Positions 9,097 through 17,210 are shown, numbered from the stretch's first letter. The stretch is DNA of 43,685 nucleotides from Thermoproteota archaeon (GCA_027491415.1 JAOZFH010000036.1:1-43685); one strand, 5' to 3'. Made by a program: numbers and translations. The notes: generated by a model not told the origin, from the sequence alone.

Positions 9097-9834
9097 TTGA
9101 CAGAGGCCGAGGCCCTCCTCCGGGTGAGGAGGGTGACCAAGAGGTTCGGCGGCATAGTGGCGCTGGACCGCGTGGATGTCGACGTGTACGAGGGGGAGAT
9201 ACTCGGGATGATAGGACCCAACGGGGCCGGAAAGACAACCCTCTTCAACGTGGTCACCGGATACTACCCTCCGGACTCCGGGAGGATCATATTTCGGGGA
9301 GAGGACATCACAGGAAGGCCACCACACGAGATAGCCAAGTTGGGGATCAGCAGGACGTTCCAAGTGGTCAAGCCGTTCCTGGGGCTGACCGTCGAGGACG
9401 CCGTCAGGGTCGGGGCGTACAACCGCCTCTCCGACGAGGCCGAAGTCGAGAGGAGGGTGAGGGAGATCCTCGAGTTCATGGGCCTGGACAGGCTGAGGGA
9501 CAGGCTCTGCAGGGACCTCAACATAGTCCAGATCAAGCAGACCGCCATCGCTAGGGCCCTGGCCACGGATCCAAAGCTCCTGCTGCTGGACGAGGCGGCC
9601 GCGGGTCTCAACCCTGGCGAGGTGGACGACCTCATCGAGCTCCTGAGGAGGGTGAACAGGGAGATGGGGGTCACCCTCTGGGTGGTCGAGCACGTCATGA
9701 GGTTCGTGATGGGGATCTCGGACAGGATAGTCGTCCTCCACTACGGCGAGAAGATCGCTGAGGGTCCGCCCGAGCAGGTGGCCCACGACCCCAAGGTGGT
9801 GGAGGCCTACCTCGGAGCGGAGGTGGTGATATGA
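9097..9834 (+). CDS. livG: Liv-type ABC transporter ATP-binding protein LivG
   Basis: The 245-residue ATPase powers the Liv importer. It has Walker A GPNGAGKTT, a LivG-type insertion region (RTFQVVKPFLGLTVEDAV) and Walker B LLLLDEAAAGLNP. The signature motif is odd: where LSYGQ or LSGGQ is expected it reads LNIVQIKQ, so the canonical Ser-Gly is missing. I chose the TTG at 9097 because GGAGGTG (9084-9090) sits six bases upstream; the GTG at 9088 is inside that motif. The gene overlaps neither neighbour badly: LivM ends at 9095 and LivF begins inside the stop. Confidence 0.92.
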   Translation: MTEAEALLRVRRVTKRFGGIVALDRVDVDVYEGEILGMIGPNGAGKTTLFNVVTGYYPPDSGRIIFRGEDITGRPPHEIAKLGISRTFQVVKPFLGLTVEDAVRVGAYNRLSDEAEVERRVREILEFMGLDRLRDRLCRDLNIVQIKQTAIARALATDPKLLLLDEAAAGLNPGEVDDLIELLRRVNREMGVTLWVVEHVMRFVMGISDRIVVLHYGEKIAEGPPEQVAHDPKVVEAYLGAEVVI

Positions 9835-10541
9835 GGGCGCTGGAGGTTCAGAACCTCAACGTGGCCTACGGGAAGGTTCAGGTCCTCTGGGACGTCTCGT
9901 TCCACGTGGAGGATGGGGAGAGCGTATGCATAATCGGACCGAACGGCGCCGGCAAGACCACGACCCTCCACACGGTATCCGGCATACTCACCCCCCTCTC
10001 GGGGAGGATAACCTTCTACGGGGAGGACGTGACCGGGCTGCCAGCGTGGGAGCTGGCGGAGAGGGGGATGTCCCTCGTACCCGAGGGAAGGAGGATATTT
10101 CCGAACCTGACGGTCCTCGAGAACCTCATGGCGGCCTCCTACATGAGGAGGTCCAGGGAGGGCTTCGAGGAGAACTTGGAGACGGTCTTCGACCTCTTCC
10201 CGAGGCTGAAGGAGCGGAGGTATCAGGTCGCCAGGACGCTCAGCGGGGGGGAGGCCCAGATGCTGGCCATCGCCAGGGCCATGATCACCAACCCGCGGCT
10301 GCTGATGCTCGACGAGCCCTCCATGGGCCTCGCCCCGATCCTGGTGTCGAAGGTCTTCCGGTCGATACAGAGGCTCAGGGAGAGGGGGGTCACGATACTC
10401 CTGGTGGAGCAGCACGTGCCAGTAGCCTTGAAGGTCAGCGACAGGGCGTACGTCCTGGAGAACGGGAGGATAGTGCTGAGCGGGACCTCGGAGGAGGTCG
10501 CGAAGAACGAGCAGGTTAGGGAGCACTACCTGGGGATCTAG
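9831..10541 (+). CDS. livF: Liv-type ABC transporter ATP-binding protein LivF
   Basis: The 236-residue ATPase is the second nucleotide-binding subunit of the importer. Walker A is GPNGAGKTT, the LivF-type segment LVPEGRRIFPNLTVLENL follows, then signature TLSGGEAQMLAIARA and Walker B LLMLDEPSMGLAP. The ATG at 9831 overlaps the LivG stop (ATGA). It is the last gene of the rightward operon and runs convergently toward the leftward ABC genes, with only about 10 bases between stop codons if the interrupted tail of the next gene is counted. Confidence 0.94.
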   Translation: MRALEVQNLNVAYGKVQVLWDVSFHVEDGESVCIIGPNGAGKTTTLHTVSGILTPLSGRITFYGEDVTGLPAWELAERGMSLVPEGRRIFPNLTVLENLMAASYMRRSREGFEENLETVFDLFPRLKERRYQVARTLSGGEAQMLAIARAMITNPRLLMLDEPSMGLAPILVSKVFRSIQRLRERGVTILLVEQHVPVALKVSDRAYVLENGRIVLSGTSEEVAKNEQVREHYLGI

Positions 10542-10552
10542 TAGGGTAAGCT

Positions 10553-10729
10553 CTAGCGCTCAGATAGGGTCCTGATGTGCCTTATGGGGAGCTTAACGTA
10601 CACCTCATCCCCCTCCCCTATCTCCGCGGCGTCTGCGGATCCTCCCGGTACCCTAGCCCTCAGCATTACCCCTCCCACCTCGACCTCGACCTCCAGCAGG
10701 GGCCCGCGGGCGGCCACAGAGCGGATCAC
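10553..10729 (-). pseudogene. C-terminal part of the TOBE domain of the next ABC ATPase, separated by an in-frame TGA
   Basis: Directly after the TGA at 10732-10730 the same reading frame stays open for 58 codons to a TAG at 10555-10553. The translation continues the TOBE domain: VAARGPLLEVEVEVGG, then VMLRARVPGG, then GEGDEVYVKLPIRHI, which is the usual end of such domains. Relatives have a Gly at the stop position (NxFRG), and TGA differs from GGA by one base. It is either the severed end of a mutated gene, a read-through product, or evidence of a base error. A GTG directly follows the TGA, so separate translation is also possible. Confidence 0.7.
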
Positions 10730-11605
10730 TCACCTGAACGTGTTGAACCACCCCCTCCCCTCCACCCTCTTGGTGATCACGACCTTCTCCGGCGGGATCG
10801 CCAGCTTCCGGACGCGCCTCCCCTCGCAGGGTGCTAGGATCGTCAAACCCCCGCATCTGACTTCGGCCAGCCCCCCGCTCACGACCCGCGACTCCTCACA
10901 GTCCAGTAGGTTCTGCAGGCCTAGGAACTCGGAGACCTCCCGGGTGGCCGGACTGAAGATGACGTCCTCGGGGGTCCCTACCTGCAGGATCCCCCCTCCG
11001 ACCAGGACCGCCACCCTCCCGGACAGCTCCTCTGCCTCGACCCAGTCGTGGGTCACGAAGAGCGTGGTCACCCCAACCTCGCTCACCAGCCGCCTTATCT
11101 CGGATCTCATGGCCCGACGCGTCGAGGAGTCGAGGTCGTTGAAGGGCTCGTCCAGGAGGAGGACCCTCGGCTCAGCGGCGAGTGCCCTTGCTATGGCCAC
11201 CCTCTGCCTCTCTCCGCCGCTTAGCCTCGCCGGGTAGCGATCCCTCAGGTGAGAGATCTCCAGCAAACGCAGGGCTTCCTCGACGCGGACCCCGATCTCA
11301 CCTCGATCAAAGCCCCTCATCCGGAGGCCGAAGGCGACGTTCTCCCAGACGGTCATGTGGGTGAAGAGGGCGAGGCTCTGAGGCACGTAGCCGACCCCCC
11401 TTCGCTCCGGCGGTACGTCGTCCACCGGAACCCCGTCGAAGAGCACCGACCCCTCGTACTCCACCAGCCCGGCTACCACGTTCAGGAGGGTAGTCTTCCC
11501 GGCCCCGTTGGGCCCCATCACTGTCACCAGCTCTCCATCCCCGACCTCTAAGGATACGCCCCTGAGCGCGAAGTTCCTGATCTCCACCAGGCTGACGGAT
11601 GGCAT
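10730..11605 (-). CDS. ABC transporter ATP-binding protein (SsuB/TauB/NrtD-like) with TOBE domain cut by TGA
   Basis: The ATPase starts at ATG 11605 (MPSVSLVEI), which overlaps the permease stop (TGATG); an open frame continues farther upstream but is only antisense-like sequence over the permease. Visible motifs are GPNGAGKTT (Walker A), YVPQSLALFTHMTV (Q-loop), RLSGGERQRVAIARA (signature), VLLLDEPFNDLD (Walker B) and FVTHD. After the ATPase domain a TOBE-type domain begins (about residue 235) and is interrupted at 10732 by TGA after GWFNTFR, 291 residues in. The ATPase core is complete, so the shortened protein may still work. It energises the importer formed with the next two genes. Confidence 0.88.
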   Translation of the reverse strand: MPSVSLVEIRNFALRGVSLEVGDGELVTVMGPNGAGKTTLLNVVAGLVEYEGSVLFDGVPVDDVPPERRGVGYVPQSLALFTHMTVWENVAFGLRMRGFDRGEIGVRVEEALRLLEISHLRDRYPARLSGGERQRVAIARALAAEPRVLLLDEPFNDLDSSTRRAMRSEIRRLVSEVGVTTLFVTHDWVEAEELSGRVAVLVGGGILQVGTPEDVIFSPATREVSEFLGLQNLLDCEESRVVSGGLAEVRCGGLTILAPCEGRRVRKLAIPPEKVVITKRVEGRGWFNTFR

Positions 11606-12360
11606 CAGCCCGCGCCCCTCCTCTGGAGGATGGAAAGCTCCAGCCTCTCGAAGGCCCAGCTGAAGGCGTAGTTCGACGCGGCGAGGACGAGCACCACGGC
11701 GAGTATCTGATCCACCCTGAGGACGCTCTGCGCCTCCATGGCCAGGAGGCCCAGACCCGAGGACATCGCCACCATCTCCGTGACGAAGCAGGTCCTCCAC
11801 GCCATCCCCGCTTCCACTTTCAGCCCAGAGAGTATGTGGGGGAGAGCCTGTGGCAGCACGACCTCCCTCACCAGGACGAAGCCCTCGGCCCCGAGCGTCT
11901 TGGCAACTCGGATCATCTCCACGTCGACTGACCTCGCCCCGGTCAGGGTCGCGTAGGCCGTCGGAGGGAACGAGCACATGAAGACGACGGCCACGGGAAG
12001 CGCCTCGCCCAGCCCCACCCAGAGCATGAAGAGCGGGATCCAGGCGACCGCGGGGACGGCGTAGAGGAGGCCGATCAGGGGGTAGACCCCCCCGTAGGTC
12101 AGCCGGTGATATGCCGATGCGGCCCCGACGGCCACTCCGAGCGTCGACCCCAGCCCGAATCCGATCACGACGCGCGCCAGCGTCCTGACGTAGTGGAGCG
12201 GCAGCTCTCCGCTCGCCGCGAGCTCTATCAGGGCCCTGACGACCCCCGAGAACGGCGGGAAGAGCTGAGTCGGTACGGGTGCATACCGAGCCGCGAGCTC
12301 CCAGGCCGCGAGGGCGGCCAACACGGAGGCCAGGCCGGCCGGGCTACGGCTGAGGCGCAC
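11605..12360 (-). CDS. ABC transporter permease, SsuC/TauC/ThiX-like
   Basis: The 251-residue membrane protein has about six hydrophobic segments and the binding-protein-dependent permease (EAA) loop VAKTLGAEGFVLVREVVLPQ near residues 160-180, where the ATPase docks. I chose the GTG at 12360 because GGGGAGGTG lies six bases upstream; a TTG two codons earlier (12366) is almost inside that motif. Its start overlaps the end of the binding-protein gene and its stop overlaps the ATPase start, so the three genes form a tight leftward operon. Relatives import taurine, sulfonates, nitrate, hydroxymethylpyrimidine or other small molecules. Confidence 0.9.
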   Translation of the reverse strand: MRLSRSPAGLASVLAALAAWELAARYAPVPTQLFPPFSGVVRALIELAASGELPLHYVRTLARVVIGFGLGSTLGVAVGAASAYHRLTYGGVYPLIGLLYAVPAVAWIPLFMLWVGLGEALPVAVVFMCSFPPTAYATLTGARSVDVEMIRVAKTLGAEGFVLVREVVLPQALPHILSGLKVEAGMAWRTCFVTEMVAMSSGLGLLAMEAQSVLRVDQILAVVLVLAASNYAFSWAFERLELSILQRRGAG

Positions 12361-13303
12361 CCCCAAGCACCTCCCCTAGGATCGATGTGTAGACTAGCTC
12401 GTCCACGGGCACGGGCTCCTCGATGCACCCGTACCGCACCATGAGGTTCACGTACTCCTCTATCTGGTTGAGGTTCAGCTCGACCGAGTACTCCAGGTGG
12501 CTCATCGACTCTGTGGCCTCCTCCTTGGAGATCCCCAGCCTGTTGGCCACGATCCCGGCAGCCTCCTCCGGGTTCTCCAGTATGAAGTTGGTGGCCCGGG
12601 CCGTCGCCCTTACCAGAGCCCTGACAAGCTCTGGATCGGACTCCAGCAACTCCTCCCTCACGACCAGGACGCTGCCCGGCATATTGGGCCACACGTCCTG
12701 ACTCCGCACGAGGACCTTGCATTTTCCCCGCATGGCGGCGAGGGTCGCGTAGTGCTCTGGGAGGGCCGCGGCGTCCACCTGCCCGGTCATAACTGCATTA
12801 ACGGCTATCTGGGGGGCCATCTTCTTCACGGACACGTTGAGGCCGTACTTTTCCCTGACAATGGCTAGGAGGAGGTAGGCAGGGCTCCCCTTCCCCGGGG
12901 CGGCCACTACCCCGCTGGAGAGCTGGGACAGGTCCGTGATACCGGGGCGCGCGACGATGGCGTAGCCGTGCAGGTGAGCTCCGGCTACGACCTTGATCGG
13001 CACGCCCCTCGCCCTAGCCAATATGGCCGGCCCAAGGCAGGCCCACGCGACGTCCACGTCTCCCCTCGCCAGGGCCGCGGCCAGCTCCAGCCCGGTCCTG
13101 AAGGTCTCCAGGTGAGTTACGTTGATCCCGTTGGCCTCAAAGAACCCCACGTCCAGCGCCACCCACGCGGCGGCGGAGTGGTCGTTGAACTCCACGGCCA
13201 AGGATATCGGCTTCACCCCGGTCCCCTCGCGCTGGCTCGCCCCGAGCAGAGTCAACGCAATGAGGGCCGCGGCTAGGGCGATCAGGACTTCACGGCGGCT
13301 CAC
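12344..13303 (-). CDS. ABC substrate-binding protein, NMT1/THI5 (SsuA/TauA/ThiY) family
   Basis: The 319-residue protein has a signal or anchor helix MSRREVLIALAAALIALTLL and a type II binding-protein fold with the NMT1-like opening LAVEFNDHSAAAWVALDVGFFEANGI, ending near GGAPQP. I chose the GTG at 13303 because it places the hydrophobic segment at the N-terminus and lies about 27 bases after a TATA-like TTATTCG (13327-13333, minus strand), giving a leaderless gene. The open frame extends to 13414 but that part overlaps the divergent promoter. Ligand unknown; a nitrogen or pyrimidine-like compound would fit the neighbourhood, but that is inference. Confidence 0.88.
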   Translation of the reverse strand: MSRREVLIALAAALIALTLLGASQREGTGVKPISLAVEFNDHSAAAWVALDVGFFEANGINVTHLETFRTGLELAAALARGDVDVAWACLGPAILARARGVPIKVVAGAHLHGYAIVARPGITDLSQLSSGVVAAPGKGSPAYLLLAIVREKYGLNVSVKKMAPQIAVNAVMTGQVDAAALPEHYATLAAMRGKCKVLVRSQDVWPNMPGSVLVVREELLESDPELVRALVRATARATNFILENPEEAAGIVANRLGISKEEATESMSHLEYSVELNLNQIEEYVNLMVRYGCIEEPVPVDELVYTSILGEVLGGAPQP

Positions 13304-13370
13304 ATTAGCAGCAAACGCCGGTAACACGAATAAGGTTGCGCAAATGGCATGACTCCCCAGGGGCACCGGC

Positions 13371-13380
13371 TTTACATTTT
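13371..13380 (+). promoter_or_regulatory. Probable TATA box of the GDPD gene
   Basis: TTTACATTTT lies 33-42 bases before the ATG at 13413, the only AT-rich stretch there, consistent with a short leader. Confidence 0.4.
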
Positions 13381-13412
13381 TCGCGTTCCCTCGAGGACCG
13401 TCGCGAGCGGGC

Positions 13413-14105
13413 ATGCTCGAGGAGGTCAGGTTCTTCGTGGTCGCCCACAGAGGCGCGAGCGCCTACGAGCCCGAGAACACCCTGAGATCGGTCAGGAGGG
13501 CTCTGGAGATCGGCGCAGACGCCGTGGAGATCGATGTCAGGCTCTCGGCCGACGGCGTTCCGGTGGTCATTCACGACGAGACTGTTGACAGGACCACCGA
13601 CGGCACCGGGAGGGTGGCGGAGATGACGCTCGACGATTTGAGGAGGCTCGACGCCGGTCAGGGCGAGGGGATCCCAACCCTCGAGGAGATCCTCGATGAG
13701 GTCAGGGGCAGGGCGATTCTGTTCGTGGAGCTGAAGGTGGACGAGGCGGCGCTGCCGTCCCTGAGGCTGGTCAGGGATGTGGGGATGCTGGACGAGGTCC
13801 TGTTCATCTCCTTCAGTCAAAACGCCCTTTCACGGGTGAGGGCCGATGAAGAGGGGGCACACATTGGGCTGATCTACTTCAAGCCCTCCGACGGGATTGT
13901 CGGGGCCAAGAAGCTCGGCTGCGAGTTCGTCCTGCCGTACTACCGCCTCGCCACAGGGAAGGCCATTGCCTTCGCCCACAGGATGGGGCTGAGGGTCGTC
14001 CCGTGGACCGTGGACGACCTCGAGACGGCGAGGGAACTCAAGAGGAGGGGGGCCGACGGGGTGGCCTCGAACAGGCCAGACGTCATGATGCCCCTCAGGG
14101 AGTGA
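13413..14105 (+). CDS. Glycerophosphodiester phosphodiesterase family protein
   Basis: The 230-residue protein is a complete GDPD TIM-barrel enzyme. It has HRGA at residues 11-14, the PENT motif at 19-22, E38 and D40 in VEIDVRLSADG, and the second catalytic histidine in VIHDETVDRTTDGTG. WTVDD near residue 200 marks the last barrel strands. The enzyme hydrolyses glycerophosphodiesters to glycerol phosphate and an alcohol; in archaea it may recycle lipid headgroups. No signal peptide, so cytoplasmic. It is a single gene divergent from the ABC importer operon. Confidence 0.93.
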   Translation: MLEEVRFFVVAHRGASAYEPENTLRSVRRALEIGADAVEIDVRLSADGVPVVIHDETVDRTTDGTGRVAEMTLDDLRRLDAGQGEGIPTLEEILDEVRGRAILFVELKVDEAALPSLRLVRDVGMLDEVLFISFSQNALSRVRADEEGAHIGLIYFKPSDGIVGAKKLGCEFVLPYYRLATGKAIAFAHRMGLRVVPWTVDDLETARELKRRGADGVASNRPDVMMPLRE

Positions 14106-14348
14106 GCTGCGCAGACGACGCTAGAAACAGAGATTTGGACACCTGCCGAGATTAGGGGAATTGGGGTCGCCGGAGGACCACTCGGTCATCGCCTCCGGGG
14201 GGAGCTCCCCGCCGGTGCCACGGTGTCGGCTCATCCCCCAGTCATCGCTTCAGGGACAGATAATAAGCGCGGGCGCGTTGCGCCACCCCCTCTTGCTGAG
14301 GCGCGTCGCTAAACCTATCCGTGCGGGGTTACATCGGGGGGAGCGGCT

Positions 14349-14922
14349 GTGAGGGAGGTCGATCCAGAGGTCGCTTGGAGGATGCTGCACCCGAGGCCCG
14401 TCGTCTTGGTAGGGGCGGGAGACCTCGATGGGAAGTACAGTTTCGCCCCGGCCTCGTGGGACGCTAGTGTCCGACGAGCCGCCGGTCGTTGCGGTGGCGC
14501 TGAACGAGGAGTCCTACACCCGCGAGCTTCTGCTGGAGCGGGGCGAGTTCACGCTGTGCGTCCTCTCTATGGATCAGTTGGATGAGATCCTCTTCCTGGG
14601 CTCGGTGAGCGGGAGAGACGTGGACAAGCTCTCAGTCGTCGGCTGGAGAGCGGCTCAGGCTAGAGAAGTGGGTGCGCCGGTCCTGGACAACGCTCTCGGG
14701 GTGTTAGAGTGCAGGGTACGCCAGACCGTTCAGGTGGACGAGATGACCCTGATACTGGCCGACGTGGTCAGGGCCGAGGTGGTCGAGGGGACGTTCAACG
14801 ACAGGCACGGGTGGGACCTGAGGAGGGTAAAGATCCCCCTCCACGCGGCTGGGAGGGCGTTCGTGGAGCCCGGAAGGCTGGTTCTGGCCGACGCAGGGAG
14901 GTTCCGCGCGGGGAAGGGGTGA
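14349..14922 (+). pseudogene. Flavin reductase-like (FMN-binding split-barrel) protein with an apparent frameshift
   Basis: Two overlapping frames together encode one flavin reductase-like protein of about 190 residues. The first starts at GTG 14349 (REVDPEVAWRMLHPRPVVLV) and runs to SFAPASW at 14459. The second continues from ACG at 14461 with TLVSDEPPVVAVALNEESYT and ends with the usual KIPLHAAGRAFVEPG region at 14922. The join lies in TGGGACG; one extra G, or two missing bases (which would restore the usual family spacing), explains it. Everything else looks intact, including the FMN-binding region FAPASW and a GGGGGAG-type ribosome site. Either recent damage, a base error, or a programmed shift. 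The family binds FMN and reduces it or acts as an uncharacterised flavoprotein. Confidence 0.75.
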
Positions 14923-14942
14923 TCTAAGCTCCGGCCTAGGGA

Positions 14943-15815
14943 TCAGGTTCTACCGTAGAGCTCCCGCCTGCGGGCCTCCAGCATGTTAACGTCCTCGCCC
15001 GCCTCCTGGGCCGCCAGGATGAGCTTCACCCCCCTCTCCCTGGCCGCCGACACGACCTCTGAGAGGTGCTCCCAGCAGCCCAGGTCCCTCGCGAAGTGGT
15101 GGTCTAGGACGAGCGTCCTGAGGTCTGTCTCAGAGATGAGGGCGATCAGGTTCTCGATTGACGCCCTCAGGACCTCCTCGGGGTACTTGAAGCCCAGCAT
15201 GTAGGTCATGGGGCCGTCCACGTAGGCGACGGTCGGGTTCACCTCGAGTGCAAACTTCATCTGCTCCCTCAGCGCGGGCCCCTCGACGTCGGACGTGAAC
15301 AGGAAGGTCTCGTCCCCCTCCCTCACCGCCACCTGAACGACGTAACCCAGCCTGGAGTCCGCCCCGTGCGGCACGGCCTCGGAGAACAGGATTTCCGTGT
15401 CGCCCACGCGCAGGTAGCTTCCGTCGGCGTACTCCAGCCTCTCGGGCCGCCCCTCTATGGCCTTGAGGAACCTGGGCGCCCTCACGACCGCCTGGCTCCT
15501 GTTGATGTTCTCCTCTGGGTGCTTCACGAACACGAGCTTGCCGTCGTACACATCCAGGGGCATCCTCTTCCCCAGGTCGTGGTGGTCGTAGTGGTAGTGC
15601 GTCACAACCAGAATCCGGGCCCGCCTGGCGTGCTCCTCTATGACCCTGGCGAGGCTCCTGAGCCTCTCCCTCTCCACGTCGTGGGGAGGCAGGCCGAACC
15701 TCCTCGGCGCCAGGGCCACGCCCGGGTCGATCAGCAGGCTCACGTCCCTCGTCTCCACGTATGTGGCCATGCTGCGGACGCCCATGGAGTCGAACGCGAG
15801 AGGCCTCACGAGCAC
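14943..15815 (-). CDS. UPF0282-family metallo-beta-lactamase-fold hydrolase
   Basis: The 290-residue protein has the metal-binding motif THYHYDHHD at about residues 76-84 and later metal-ligand candidates (SEAVPHG, FTSDVEG, LDHHFARD), with the overall layout of the archaeal UPF0282 group. It begins with LAFDSMGVRSMATYVE and LLIDPGVALAPRRFGLPP, both typical of that group. Function is unknown; the fold suggests a metal-dependent hydrolase. Start GTG at 15815, about 25 bases after a TATA-like CTTTTTCGAT on the minus strand (15838-15847), so likely leaderless. Single gene, divergent from the MFS transporter. Confidence 0.88.
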   Translation of the reverse strand: MLVRPLAFDSMGVRSMATYVETRDVSLLIDPGVALAPRRFGLPPHDVERERLRSLARVIEEHARRARILVVTHYHYDHHDLGKRMPLDVYDGKLVFVKHPEENINRSQAVVRAPRFLKAIEGRPERLEYADGSYLRVGDTEILFSEAVPHGADSRLGYVVQVAVREGDETFLFTSDVEGPALREQMKFALEVNPTVAYVDGPMTYMLGFKYPEEVLRASIENLIALISETDLRTLVLDHHFARDLGCWEHLSEVVSAARERGVKLILAAQEAGEDVNMLEARRRELYGRT

Positions 15816-15910
15816 CTTACTCCGACGTCCGGACGAATCGAAAAAGGTTACCCAGCCCCGGCAGGCGCTCGCGGGCCCGTATCCTCCCGCGAGGCCGCCC
15901 CCGAGTGGCC

Positions 15911-15921
15911 AAACTTTTAAC
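15911..15921 (+). promoter_or_regulatory. Probable TATA box of the MFS gene
   Basis: AAACTTTTAAC is centred 28 bases before a GTG at 15944. That GTG is in a different frame from the transporter, but reads into it if one G of the GGG at 15951-15953 is ignored, which supports a start much farther upstream than 15999. Confidence 0.45.
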
Positions 15922-15998
15922 TGAAATGCCGAAGACCGCGCCGGTGACCCGGGACGGCCGAGTACACCCGCTCTGAGAGGTACTGGACGCTGTTCGTC

Positions 15999-17192
15999 GT
16001 GGTGGCTGGCTGGGCCTTTGACGCGTTTGACTTCTCGGTCCTATCTTTCGCGCTCAATCAGATGATGGCCGAGTTCGGCGTCTCCAAGACGGTCATCGGC
16101 TCCGTGTTCGGGCTGCAGCTGGTGGCCACGGGGCTGGGTGGGGTGCTCTTTGGGATCATAGCCGACGCGATAGGCAGGAAGAGGGGGCTTATGCTTGACA
16201 TTGCTCTCTACAGCGTGGCCACCGGGCTCACGGCCCTCAGCAGGAACCTCTGGGAGGTCGCCCTGCTCAGGTTCGTGGCTGGCCTGGGCATCGGGGGGGA
16301 GTGGGGCCTAGGCATGGCGATCCTGAATGAGGTCTGGCCCCCAGATACCAGGGGAAGCATGGTGGGCCTCACTCAGGCGGGTTGGCCCATAGGCATGGCC
16401 ATAGCCTCTGCGGACGCGGCCCTCGTCATGTCGAGGTTCGGCTGGAGGGCGGGGTTCGCCGTGGCCGTACTCCCCATAGTCCTGCTCGTGGTCGTCAGGG
16501 GGAAGATGCCCGAGTCGAGGCTCTGGCTGGAGTACAAGAGGGCCGTGGAGAGCGGCGAACTCCCGCCCGAACTATCCGAGAAGGCTGGGTGGCTCACCCT
16601 GCGCCAGCTCTTCCACGGGGACCTGATCGGGAGGACGCTGAAGAGCCTCGCCCTCGCGTCCCTCGGGATGTTCGCCTTCTACACGCTCTGGTCCTGGGCC
16701 CCCGCCTACCTAGAGACCGTCAAGGGCATGTCCATGGTGAGGTCAGCGACCTTCGTCGGGGCCTCCTGGCTCATTGGGTGGTTCGGTCACGTGCTCTTCG
16801 GCGTCGCGGCGGACAGGATTGGGAGGAGGCCGACCTTCACAATCTACGCCGCCATGTTCGCAGCCTCGGTCCTGGGGCTGACGGCCGCCGGGCCTGGGCT
16901 GACCGGGTTCTTGGCCTTGGCCGCAAACACGTTCGCCTGCGGTTTCTTCTCGGTCTACGGCGCCCTCTTCGGCGAGCTCTTCCCGACGAGGGTGAGGGCG
17001 ACCGGCGCCTCCCTCTGCTACAACGGGGCCAGGGCCGTCTCGTTCGCCGCACCGGTCGTCCTGGGATACGTGGCCGGAATCGCCGGGTTCAACGCTGGCC
17101 TCTTGGTTGCGGTCGCGGCCGTCCTCCTCGCCGCGGCGCTGATCTGGACGGTCCCCGAGACCAAGGGGGTGCAGCTGGAGGCGATAGGCTGA
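15999..17192 (+). CDS. MFS transporter, aromatic acid/sialic acid-type, N-terminus disturbed
   Basis: The protein has twelve hydrophobic segments and the MFS loop GIIADAIGRKRGL between helices 2 and 3, RFVAGLGIGGEWGLG in helix 4, and a matching ADRIGRRP in the second half. The fold places it among proton-driven organic-acid or sugar symporters. The first usable start in this frame is GTG 15999, but coding-like sequence continues upstream (RSERYWTLFVVVAG), needed for a full first helix, to 15954 without a start codon. A GTG at 15944 would supply the start if one G were removed from GGG at 15951-15953; see findings. Substrate unknown. Confidence 0.85.
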   Translation: MVAGWAFDAFDFSVLSFALNQMMAEFGVSKTVIGSVFGLQLVATGLGGVLFGIIADAIGRKRGLMLDIALYSVATGLTALSRNLWEVALLRFVAGLGIGGEWGLGMAILNEVWPPDTRGSMVGLTQAGWPIGMAIASADAALVMSRFGWRAGFAVAVLPIVLLVVVRGKMPESRLWLEYKRAVESGELPPELSEKAGWLTLRQLFHGDLIGRTLKSLALASLGMFAFYTLWSWAPAYLETVKGMSMVRSATFVGASWLIGWFGHVLFGVAADRIGRRPTFTIYAAMFAASVLGLTAAGPGLTGFLALAANTFACGFFSVYGALFGELFPTRVRATGASLCYNGARAVSFAAPVVLGYVAGIAGFNAGLLVAVAAVLLAAALIWTVPETKGVQLEAIG

Positions 17193-17210
17193 CTCGGCGA
17201 TGGATCGAGA

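Noticed and set aside
11606-11977. N-terminal extension of the leftward ABC ATPase frame
   Set aside because: It overlaps the permease gene, has no similarity to ATPases, and the ATG at 11605 is coupled to the permease stop.
14161-14352. Short plus-strand frame before the flavin reductase
   Set aside because: 63 codons with no motif, composition like random GC-rich DNA, and it overlaps the likely promoter of the next gene.
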